From Halomonas sp. GD1P12 (GTDB taxonomy: Bacteria; Pseudomonadota; Gammaproteobacteria; Pseudomonadales; Halomonadaceae): a stretch of DNA of 64,000 nt. The translations under genes and the position numbers were made by a program. The first letter of the stretch is position 1, and each line of letters opens with the position of its first letter. Below, piece by piece: positions 57,128 to 64,000 of the stretch. The notes under the pieces were generated by a model. That model searched no databases. It was not told where the DNA came from and worked only from the letters and a program-made list of their open reading frames with translations. The stretch covers positions 2,604,001-2,668,000 of the forward strand of contig NZ_CP107007.1 in NCBI RefSeq assembly GCF_025725645.1. Reading direction: 5' to 3'.

Positions 57128-57867
57128 CAGCCCGCCTGGGCGGCTTTACGCTTGAGCCGGATCACCGTTTCGCGATCGAGCCCCAGGGCGTCGACGAGCT
57201 GCTCAATCCAGTCGCTTTCCATCACGTGGCGCTCACCGGCCACCGCCAGGCTGACCAGCAGAATTTCGCGAGCCGCCTGGGGTGAATCCGCCTGCTCGGC
57301 CAGTACGCTGGCCTCCAGCGGCGCGCTGAGCTGCTTTTCTACCCAAGCGTAGAGCTCGTCATCGGCGCCCAGGTCACTCATTTTCTGGGTGACTCGGGTG
57401 CGCGTCTGCTCCTCGCTTTGGCCGGTGGCGCGCGCGGTCAGAATCATCGCCTGCAGCAGTGTGCGGCTGCGCTGCTCCTGGTGCTCGCTGCTGAGCGAAT
57501 CGATGTGCTCGTCGCTGGCGGTGCGGGCCTGGTCGCGGTCCCACTCGGCATCGGCACCGGCGCTCGGTCCGTTACGTAGTTCGGAGCTTTGCCACGCGTT
57601 CCAGGCATACATACCGATACTTGCCACGATTCCATACTTGAGCGCCTTGCCGGTCAGCTTACGACCAGGTCTTGATCCCATCAGCAGCGCCATGGCGCCG
57701 CCGCCCAGCGCGCTTCGGGTATCGAAGCCTGCGCGCGGCCGGGGCGACTGAGTGCGGTTTGGGCGCGGGCCGCGCGGACCCGGCGTCGGTTCGTCCAGCA
57801 CGCCCTTGAGGCCCAACTCGCCGCTGCCTTGCTCCATCAACTGCTTGAAAATACTGCTTGCGTTCAT
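57127..57867 (-). CDS. DUF533 (YebE-like) protein, divergent paralogue
   Basis: The 246-residue protein begins MNASSIFKQLMEQG and has a Gly-rich ALGGGAMALLMGSRPGRKL segment with a short hydrophobic KYGIVASIGMYAWNAW helix, then a C-terminal TerB-like helical domain (RSRTLLQAMILTARATGQ to the end). It is a clear paralogue of the next gene to the right, but where that gene has an acidic DGHIDAEE loop this one has TGQSEEQ, so any metal-binding ability of the TerB-like part may be lost. DUF533 function is unknown. ATG 57867 mirrors the paralogue's start. Confidence 0.85.
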   Translation of the reverse strand: MNASSIFKQLMEQGSGELGLKGVLDEPTPGPRGPRPNRTQSPRPRAGFDTRSALGGGAMALLMGSRPGRKLTGKALKYGIVASIGMYAWNAWQSSELRNGPSAGADAEWDRDQARTASDEHIDSLSSEHQEQRSRTLLQAMILTARATGQSEEQTRTRVTQKMSDLGADDELYAWVEKQLSAPLEASVLAEQADSPQAAREILLVSLAVAGERHVMESDWIEQLVDALGLDRETVIRLKRKAAQAG

Positions 57868-57967
57868 CCGTGGACTCCTTGATTCAATGGAGTGGCAAGC
57901 CGCCACCCTACCAGCAGGTTAGACGGTTTCGCTCCCTTTGACCTCTACCCAACGCCGTCGGCGCCCA

Positions 57968-58690
57968 TTACCCGGCCTGAGCCGCCTGACGCTCGAGCTC
58001 GGCAACCATCGGCGCATCCAGGTCGAGCTCCAGCGCGAGCTGGTCGAGCCAGGCTTTTTCCATCGGGTTCTGCTCGTCACTCACCGCCAGGCTGATCAGG
58101 TACATCTCCCGCGCTGCCTGAGGCGAATCCGCCTGAGAGGCGAGCGCTTTGGCATCGAGCGGGGCGTTGAGCTGCTGCTCGACCCAGGCGTGCAGCTCAT
58201 CGTCGGCGCCGAGGCCATCGATTTGCTCGCTGATCAACGCACGCTCCTCGGCGTCGATATGGCCATCGGCGCGCGCGGCCATGATCATCGCCTGCAAAAG
58301 CTCCAGGCTTCGCCGCTCCTGGATTTCGCCTTCGAGCACGTCGACCCGCTCGCCCTCTTCGCGACCGGGCGCATCATTCTGGCTGCCCTTGGCCTGGTGG
58401 CTTTGCCACGCCTTCCAGGCGAGCATACCGACGCCGGCAATCGCGCCGTACTTGAGCGCCTTGCCGCCGAGTTTGCGCCCGCGTTTGGAACCCACCAGCA
58501 TCCCCATGGCGCCGCCGCCGAGCAGGCTTTTGACGTCAAAGCCGCTGCCACCGCCGCCCTTTTTGGCCTCGTCACCGCCGCCAAACTGGCGCGAGAGGCC
58601 GTCGAGCATGCCCTTGACGTCCACCCCGCCGCTCTGGCCCTTGCCGCCGGCCTGCTTCATCAGCTGTTGTAAAATGTTGCTCGCGTTCAT
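57968..58690 (-). CDS. DUF533 (YebE-like) inner-membrane-associated protein
   Basis: The 240-residue protein has an N-terminal MNASNILQQLMKQAGGKG, a Gly-rich linker, LLGGGAMGMLVGSKRGRKL, one hydrophobic stretch (KYGAIAGVGMLAWKAWQ) and a TerB-like helical C-terminus with the acidic loop AARADGHIDAEER near residue 155. It fits E. coli YebE/DUF533. Role unknown. It lies between sbcC and its own divergent copy; spacing of 31 bp to sbcC allows one transcript. Confidence 0.87.
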   Translation of the reverse strand: MNASNILQQLMKQAGGKGQSGGVDVKGMLDGLSRQFGGGDEAKKGGGGSGFDVKSLLGGGAMGMLVGSKRGRKLGGKALKYGAIAGVGMLAWKAWQSHQAKGSQNDAPGREEGERVDVLEGEIQERRSLELLQAMIMAARADGHIDAEERALISEQIDGLGADDELHAWVEQQLNAPLDAKALASQADSPQAAREMYLISLAVSDEQNPMEKAWLDQLALELDLDAPMVAELERQAAQAG

Positions 58691-58721
58691 TGATGGCTCC
58701 TTGTCGTTGTGACGTCAACGT

Positions 58722-61700
58722 TCAATGGACCGCGCCCTTGATCGAGGTCGTACTGCCCAAGCGGTGCGCGGCTACTTCGATACGAACCGGCATCTGCTCC
58801 TTGAGTTCACTAACGTGAGAAATAATGCCGATCATGCGCCCGCTGGATTGCAGCTCGCAGAGCACCTCGATCGCCTGATCCAGCGCGTCCTGATCCAAAC
58901 TGCCAAAGCCCTCATCGATGAACAGCGTATCGAGCTTGATGCCGCCGGCGTAGGCCTGGACCACATCCGATAGCCCCAGTGCAAGCGAAAGCGCCGCCAT
59001 GAAGGACTCGCCGCCGGACAGGGTCGCCACCGGGCGCTGCTTGCCGGTGTAGGTGTCCGCCACATCGAGCTCCAGGCCCGAGGCGCTATTGCCTTTCGAA
59101 GGGTCCTCCCGGCGCACGAGCTGATAGCGCCCGCGGCTCATGCGGGTGAGCCGCTCGGAAGCCTGGATCAGTACGTCGTCGAGCAGCACGCCGAGCACGA
59201 AGCGCTGCAAACTGATGCGGTTGCCCGTGCGCCCGTTGGCCACGTCGCTGAGCGTCCCCCAAAGCCTGTACTCCGCCTCGAGTTCCTGCTGAGCCTCATG
59301 GGCGGCCTGGAGCTTCTGACGCACGCCGTTCAAGGCGTTCTGGCGCTCGCTCAGCCCGCGCCACGCCTCTAAACGCGTTTCTTCGCGGGCCTGGCTCGCT
59401 TCGACGTCGGCCGTAAGTGCCGCCATGTCCGGTTCGGGCTGATCATCGAGCCTGGCCTCGGCGCTGGCGATGGCGCCAACGAGTTCGTCCAGGCGCCGCT
59501 GGTAGGCCTCGACGCGCTGGGCCGCCGCCTGACGCTCGGGGTCGTCGAGCCGGGCGGCCTCAAAGGCGCGGGTGTCCTCGAAGGGGCTGGCCGCCAGCGC
59601 TTTCTGCCATTCGGCGCGGGCACTTTCCAATGCCTGCTCGGCCTGCTCACACCGCGTTTTGGCGCCGCTTGCGCGCTCCTCGGCGCGCGCCTGCAGGGCC
59701 ACGCTTTCGTCGTACGCCCGGCGGGCGCTGGCGTGGGCCGTTTCGATCTCGCTGATGTCAGCGGTAAGCGTCTGAATGCTGGCTCGAAGCGCCTGCGGGT
59801 CGCGGGCATCCGCGGGCAGCGACTCGCTGAGCTGGTCGCGCTGGCTTGTCAGGCGAAGCGCCTGCTCCTTCGCCGCGTCCCGCTCGGTCTGAGACGCTTT
59901 CACCCTTTGATCCTGGGCGCTCCAATCGCGACGCAGCGTTTCGCGTTGCGTTGACAGCGCGTCGATCTCGCGCTCGACGCTTTCGCGCCGCGCCGCGCTG
60001 GCCTCGAACGTTGAGACGGCGCGCTCGAGCTCCAATAGCGGCGCACCGGCCCACTCGCCAAGCGCCTGACGCAGGCGGCTTCGCTGCTCGGCGTGCTGGC
60101 GGGCATCGAAGCGCGTCGCCTGCAGTGCACGCTCGGCGGCCTGCTGCGCCTGGCGGGCGGTGGCCGCCTGCGTTCTGGCCTGCTCCACCTGCTCTTTGGT
60201 GACGATGTCGCCGGCAGGCTTTGCGGGCGCGGGGTGGGCGTGACTTCCACACACCGGGCAAGGCGCGTCCGCCTGGAGGGTTTGCGCCAAAAGGGCCGCC
60301 TGGCCCTGGTGCCAGCGCATCTCGCACTCGGTAGCGTCGTGCTCGGCGCGGCGGGTCTCTGCCTGGCAGCGCTCGAGCGTTTGCGCCGCGCGCCGTTCGG
60401 CCGCCTGGGTCTGGCGCTCCGTGTCTGCCAGCGCTTCGAGCTCGCGGCGCGCCGTTAGAAGCGCCTGGTGACGATTGAGCTCCGCCGGCGCGCCGGCCAG
60501 GCGTTGATACTCCGCCTGAAGCACCTCAACACGCTGGCTGGCCGCCTCCCCCTGTCGGCGAATCTCCTCCAGGCGCTGCGTTTGTTGCTGGAAGGTGGAG
60601 TGGGCCTGCTGATGCGCCTGTTCGGCCTGGCGGGCTCGCGCGGCGAGCTCCTCGAGCGCTTGGCCCTTTTCGAGGTATTCGCCCAGCGCCCGGCGGCGCT
60701 CGGTGCGCTCATCAAGCCGCTCGAAACGTGTTGCCGCCTCGGCCAGCGACGCTTGCGCTTTTGCCGTGCGCTCGCGCTGATCATCGAGCCCCGCCAGCGC
60801 CTGGCGCCACTCTTCCTGGGCCGCCTCCAACGCCCTGCGCACCTGGACCTCGGCCTCGAAAGGCGCGCGCAGAGCCTGGGCGCGCTCGTTTTGCGCCAGG
60901 CGGTGGCGTTCGCCTTCGATGGCATCAGCGCTTTTCAGATGCGCACTTTTTTCACCTATCAGCGCGTCGCGCGCCTGGCGCTGGCGCAGGGTTTCCTCGC
61001 CTGCGTTGCGGCGCTGCTCCGCCTGACGGCGTTCGTGCCTGGCGGCCTCGAACCCGGCGGTGGCCTCCTCGACCCGGGGCGAAAGTGCGGCAAGCTCTTC
61101 CTCGAGCGCGGCTTCGCTTTCGAGCTCGCCGCCGGCCAGCAGGCCGCTGATATGCTCACGGTGGCTTTTGACCCGGGCGACGATGCCTTTCGAGCGCTCC
61201 AGCAGCTCATCCTCGATGCGCTTGAAGATCTGCGTTTGAAACAGCCGGGCAAAGATCTTTTCACGCTCGCTGGACGGCGCGACCAGCAGCTCGCGAAACT
61301 TGCCCTGAGGCAGCACCATCACCTGGCGAAACTGTTTGATGTCCAGGCCGAGCAACGCCTGAACCTGGGCGGTGGCCTCCCCCACGTTTTTGGCCACCAG
61401 GCACGTCTGCTCCTCGAGGGCCTCGTTGAGCTGCCAGAGCTGGGCTTCGGTGTTTTGCGTGGTGGTGCCCTCGCCGCGCGCCTTGGGGCGCTCCTGCTGG
61501 GGCACACGGCGGATGCGATAAAAGCGCTCCTGCAGGCGAAATTCCAGCGTCACCTCGGTGAGCAGCGCCGGGTTTGCGCTGTCGCAGCGCATCTGCGTAC
61601 CGGTGCGATCTTCGCCGGTGGTCTGGCCGTAAAGCGCAAAGCAGATGGCGTCGAGAATCGAGCTCTTGCCGGCGCCGGTGGGGCCGTTGATCAGAAACAG

Positions 61701-61787
61701 CGGATGGCGGCCCAGGGCGGTGAAATCGAGTCGCTCGACCCCGGCAAAGGGGCCGAAGGCCTGCATGGTGAGCACGAGTGGGGTCAC
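58722..61787 (-). CDS. sbcC: Exonuclease SbcC, ATPase subunit
   Basis: The 1021-residue SMC-like protein has Walker A in NGPTGAGKSSILDAICFALY near residue 35, long coiled coils, the zinc hook CPVCGSHAHPAPA near residue 500, ABC signature ATLSGGESFMAALSLALG near residue 920 and Walker B LDTLFIDEGFGSLD near residue 958. With SbcD it opens hairpins and degrades double-strand DNA ends. The start is GTG 61787, overlapping the sbcD stop (GTGA). Length matches the E. coli protein (1048). Confidence 0.97.
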   Translation of the reverse strand: MTPLVLTMQAFGPFAGVERLDFTALGRHPLFLINGPTGAGKSSILDAICFALYGQTTGEDRTGTQMRCDSANPALLTEVTLEFRLQERFYRIRRVPQQERPKARGEGTTTQNTEAQLWQLNEALEEQTCLVAKNVGEATAQVQALLGLDIKQFRQVMVLPQGKFRELLVAPSSEREKIFARLFQTQIFKRIEDELLERSKGIVARVKSHREHISGLLAGGELESEAALEEELAALSPRVEEATAGFEAARHERRQAEQRRNAGEETLRQRQARDALIGEKSAHLKSADAIEGERHRLAQNERAQALRAPFEAEVQVRRALEAAQEEWRQALAGLDDQRERTAKAQASLAEAATRFERLDERTERRRALGEYLEKGQALEELAARARQAEQAHQQAHSTFQQQTQRLEEIRRQGEAASQRVEVLQAEYQRLAGAPAELNRHQALLTARRELEALADTERQTQAAERRAAQTLERCQAETRRAEHDATECEMRWHQGQAALLAQTLQADAPCPVCGSHAHPAPAKPAGDIVTKEQVEQARTQAATARQAQQAAERALQATRFDARQHAEQRSRLRQALGEWAGAPLLELERAVSTFEASAARRESVEREIDALSTQRETLRRDWSAQDQRVKASQTERDAAKEQALRLTSQRDQLSESLPADARDPQALRASIQTLTADISEIETAHASARRAYDESVALQARAEERASGAKTRCEQAEQALESARAEWQKALAASPFEDTRAFEAARLDDPERQAAAQRVEAYQRRLDELVGAIASAEARLDDQPEPDMAALTADVEASQAREETRLEAWRGLSERQNALNGVRQKLQAAHEAQQELEAEYRLWGTLSDVANGRTGNRISLQRFVLGVLLDDVLIQASERLTRMSRGRYQLVRREDPSKGNSASGLELDVADTYTGKQRPVATLSGGESFMAALSLALGLSDVVQAYAGGIKLDTLFIDEGFGSLDQDALDQAIEVLCELQSSGRMIGIISHVSELKEQMPVRIEVAAHRLGSTTSIKGAVH

Positions 61788-62935
61788 GGGCCGCCCTCCG
61801 CCTTGTTCAGCTCTGCAATCAGCGCTCGCACGACCGCTTGCTGGTCGTCGTCGAGCGCTTCGCCGCTGGTCTGCTCGAAGAAGTCGCTGAACATCTCCAG
61901 CGCACTGAAGTGGAGCTTTTCGCGGTCGAGCTGCTGGGCGCCGCGCGCCTCGAGCATGCCTGGCTTCTCCAGATGGAGCACGTTGGGGTAGAGCGCGCGC
62001 AGCTTGCTCATCGGGTCGAGAATGGCGTGGCGATCAGTCAGGCGTACCAGCAGGTAGTCCTCGCGGCGCTCAGACGCCTCGTTTTGTGCCTGCGCCAGCA
62101 GGCTTTCCAGCTCGCCTTCGAGCACGCGCACCTCGCGTTTGGGGGTGAGCGTGCGCCACTCGAACGCGAGCTGGCCGTCCGTATCGATATCGACCAGCGT
62201 CACGCCCTTTCGCTGGCGCGCTTCGGAAAAGCTGTATTTTAGTAGCGAGCCGCTGTAGCGGATGTGCTCGCCGCCGCGATACTGCGGCCCGTGCAGGTGG
62301 CCAAGGGCCACGTAGTCGAAACGCTGCATCGGCTCCCAGGCCACGCTCTCCGCCCCACCGAGATTGAGCGGGCGCTCGGAGTCCGAGGCGGCACCACCGT
62401 CGACGAAGCAATGGCTCATCAACAGCGCCGGGCGGCCTGGTTGGCGAACGGCCTCGATACGTTCGAGCAAAAAGCGGTGGGCGCTGTCGAAATCGCGTAC
62501 CTCGCACTTGAAGGCGCTGCGCACGTGCTCCGGGTCGGCGTAGGGAATGCCGAAGACATCCACCGTCACGCCGCCGGCCTCGAGAGTGACCGGCGCGTCG
62601 GCCCGGTCGAGCTCGGAGAGAATATGAAGCCCGGCCTTCTTGAGGTGGCGGGCACCAAAGCGCAGCCGCTCGGCGCTGTCGTGGTTGCCGGAGATCATCA
62701 CGACCGGCAGGCCGCGCTTATCGCAGAGCTCATAAAGCACGTCGTCGAGCAGCGTCACGGCGCCGGCGGGGGGAATGGCGCGATCGAAAATGTCGCCGGC
62801 GACCAGCACCGCATCGACGGCGTCACGATCGACGATCTCGATGAGCTGGTCGAGTACAAAGCGCTGGTCATCGAGCAGCGATACGTTGTGAAAAAGCCGC
62901 CCCAGGTGCCAGTCGGCCGTGTGCAGTAGTCGCAT
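61784..62935 (-). CDS. sbcD: Exonuclease SbcD, nuclease subunit
   Basis: The 383-residue Mre11-type phosphoesterase has all metal-binding motifs: HTADWHLGR at residue 5, VAGDIFDRAIPP near residue 46, ISGNHDSAERL near residue 82, and the later DYVALGHLHGPQ near residue 227. It forms the SbcCD complex with the overlapping downstream gene. Confidence 0.97.
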   Translation of the reverse strand: MRLLHTADWHLGRLFHNVSLLDDQRFVLDQLIEIVDRDAVDAVLVAGDIFDRAIPPAGAVTLLDDVLYELCDKRGLPVVMISGNHDSAERLRFGARHLKKAGLHILSELDRADAPVTLEAGGVTVDVFGIPYADPEHVRSAFKCEVRDFDSAHRFLLERIEAVRQPGRPALLMSHCFVDGGAASDSERPLNLGGAESVAWEPMQRFDYVALGHLHGPQYRGGEHIRYSGSLLKYSFSEARQRKGVTLVDIDTDGQLAFEWRTLTPKREVRVLEGELESLLAQAQNEASERREDYLLVRLTDRHAILDPMSKLRALYPNVLHLEKPGMLEARGAQQLDREKLHFSALEMFSDFFEQTSGEALDDDQQAVVRALIAELNKAEGGP

Positions 62936-63016
62936 GGCATCGCCTTAATGAGAGTGCCCGCATCTTATCATCGACCTTCACCCCGGGGCACTGGCACTGC
63001 GACGCCTCTGAACGCT

Positions 63017-63841
63017 TCAGGGCGCGATGGGCAGGTCGCGTTTATGCTGGGTACGCTCGAAGGTCTGCACGATGGTCCTGCGCGCCACGTCGTCGACCTC
63101 CTCGCCGGTCAGAAAGGCATCGATCTCGGCGTAGGTCACGCCCAGGGCGTCCTCGTCGGCAAGCTGCGGCTTGAGGGTTTCGAGATCCGCGGTGGGCGCT
63201 TTTTTCACCAGTGACGCCGGCGCGCCGAGCTCGGCGCCCAAGCGGCGCACCTGGTCCTTGGTGAGCCCGGCGAGTGGCACCACGTCGCAGGCGCCGTCGC
63301 CAAACTTGGTGAAAAAGCCCATCAGCGCCTCGGCGGCGTGGTCGGTGCCGACCACCAGCCCCGCGTGGGCGCCGGCCACCGCGTACTGCGCCACCATGCG
63401 CTGGCGCGCCTTGATGTTACCCAGCACGAAATCGCGCTGGTGCTCGTCGCGAAACACAAGGCCGCCCTCCTCGAGCGCCTTGAGGGCGGCGTCGCTGGCG
63501 GGCTTGACGTTCACCGTGAGCAGATGATCGGCCCGGATGAAGTCGAGCGCCTGCTGGGCGTCGTTTTCATCGGCCTGCACGGCGTAGGGCAGGCGCATGG
63601 CGTAGAACTCGGCCTTGCGGCCCTCGGCGCGGGCTCGCTCTACCGCGAGCTGGCAAAGGCGCCCGGTCACGGTGGAGTCGACGCCGCCGCTGATGCCGAG
63701 CACCAGCGCACGCAGGCCGGTGCCCTTGAGGCGCTGATAAAGAAACGCCACGCGCCGCTCGATCTCCTCTTTCACATCGATCGACGCCTTGACGCCAAGG
63801 GCCTGGCGGATACGGGTTTGCGAGTCGCCTTGCGAGTCCAT
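63017..63841 (-). CDS. nadE: NH3-dependent NAD+ synthetase
   Basis: The 274-residue enzyme adenylates and amidates nicotinate adenine dinucleotide. It has the P-loop [15 protein letters not shown] near residue 49, [15 protein letters not shown] near residue 143 and [20 protein letters not shown] near residue 165. No glutaminase domain is present, so it uses ammonia, as in E. coli NadE (275 residues). It is 81 bp upstream of sbcD on the same strand. Confidence 0.96.
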   Translation of the reverse strand: MDSQGDSQTRIRQALGVKASIDVKEEIERRVAFLYQRLKGTGLRALVLGISGGVDSTVTGRLCQLAVERARAEGRKAEFYAMRLPYAVQADENDAQQALDFIRADHLLTVNVKPASDAALKALEEGGLVFRDEHQRDFVLGNIKARQRMVAQYAVAGAHAGLVVGTDHAAEALMGFFTKFGDGACDVVPLAGLTKDQVRRLGAELGAPASLVKKAPTADLETLKPQLADEDALGVTYAEIDAFLTGEEVDDVARRTIVQTFERTQHKRDLPIAP

Positions 63842-63962
63842 GCGGTTCTCCTTTTCAAGATTCGTGGCGCCAGGAGTTTGTGCGTGAGAAATTTCTGGCG
63901 CTAAAGCTCATTGCCGTGAGCGTTTCATCCAGCGTAGCGAGGCGGCGCTCATCTGCCAACGA

Positions 63963-63989
63963 AAAGCCCCCGCATCGAACGGGGGCTTT
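63963..63989. terminator. Stem-loop terminator at the window edge
   Basis: Ten perfect pairs AAAGCCCCCG / CGGGGGCTTT with a CATCGAA loop; TTTGGGCC follows rightward and CTTTTCG leftward. It lies 121 bp upstream of nadE, so it must end a transcript coming from outside the window. Confidence 0.8.
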
Positions 63990-64000
63990 GGGCCTGGTGA

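Noticed and set aside
60468..61991. 507-codon open frame on the plus strand opposite sbcC
   Set aside because: Shadow of sbcC/sbcD coding on the minus strand; both of those carry complete motifs.

Overview
The window is about 64 kb of a GC-rich gammaproteobacterial chromosome. Its gene content (arginine succinyltransferase operon with split AruF/AruG-type subunits, FabV enoyl reductase, DddA/DddC-type 3-hydroxypropionate genes, several ion transport systems, highly acidic secreted protein) points to a Halomonas-like moderate halophile (Halomonadaceae). That assignment is an inference from gene types; no rRNA gene is present to test it. Apart from one AT-rich island the window reads as ordinary, densely packed chromosome with many 1-4 base stop/start overlaps.

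Layout. 1-5.9 kb: tail of a diguanylate cyclase, bluB-elaA, a secreted IroE-like esterase behind a Fur-box-like site, glpM, a MarR regulator facing an EamA exporter across two palindromes, a GNAT, and a YhfG-Fic toxin-antitoxin pair. 6-12.2 kb: arginine catabolic operon astC-aruF-aruG-astD-astB. 12.4-15.8 kb: an SDR, a GlxA/ArgR-type AraC regulator, an acidic PRC-barrel protein and a small membrane protein. 15.8-29.8 kb: fabV, glutathione peroxidase, a LysE exporter, a YebC/YeeN-type protein, an MscS channel with an uncharacterised partner, an MDR dehydrogenase, an ABC exporter, an AbrB-type permease, a RIO kinase, dbpA, ybaK and a DUF3008 gene. 29.8-33.5 kb: AT-rich accessory island with an intact IS3-family (IS407-type) element bounded by a 4-bp duplication, followed at once by a solitary AIPR-family phage-defence gene and 550 bp of AT-rich DNA without a visible gene. 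33.5-37.3 kb: lipoprotein, atypical cation diffusion facilitator, LysR, PhoH-PIN ATPase. 37.3-43.8 kb: five translationally coupled genes encoding a complex-I/Mrp-like membrane module (an MbhD-NuoK-like fusion, three antiporter-like subunits) plus a YihY-type protein. 43.9-50.2 kb: carboxylesterase, SLC13 transporter, and an ATP-grasp/CocE-NonD hydrolase pair. 50.2-56.6 kb: cold-shock protein, DddA/DddC-type pair with divergent LysR, and a succinate-semialdehyde dehydrogenase-like gene. 56.6-64 kb: pgpA, two DUF533 paralogues, sbcC, sbcD and nadE, all leftward.

Main functional themes: amino acid and C3/C4 acid breakdown to central metabolites, ion homeostasis (CDF, MscS, Mrp-like module, SLC13), and two small conflict systems (Fic pair, AIPR). 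The strongest candidates for undescribed biology are the solitary AIPR gene with its nuclease-like N-terminus and IS-replaced upstream region, the Mrp-like module with a fused small subunit, and the ATP-grasp/hydrolase pair.
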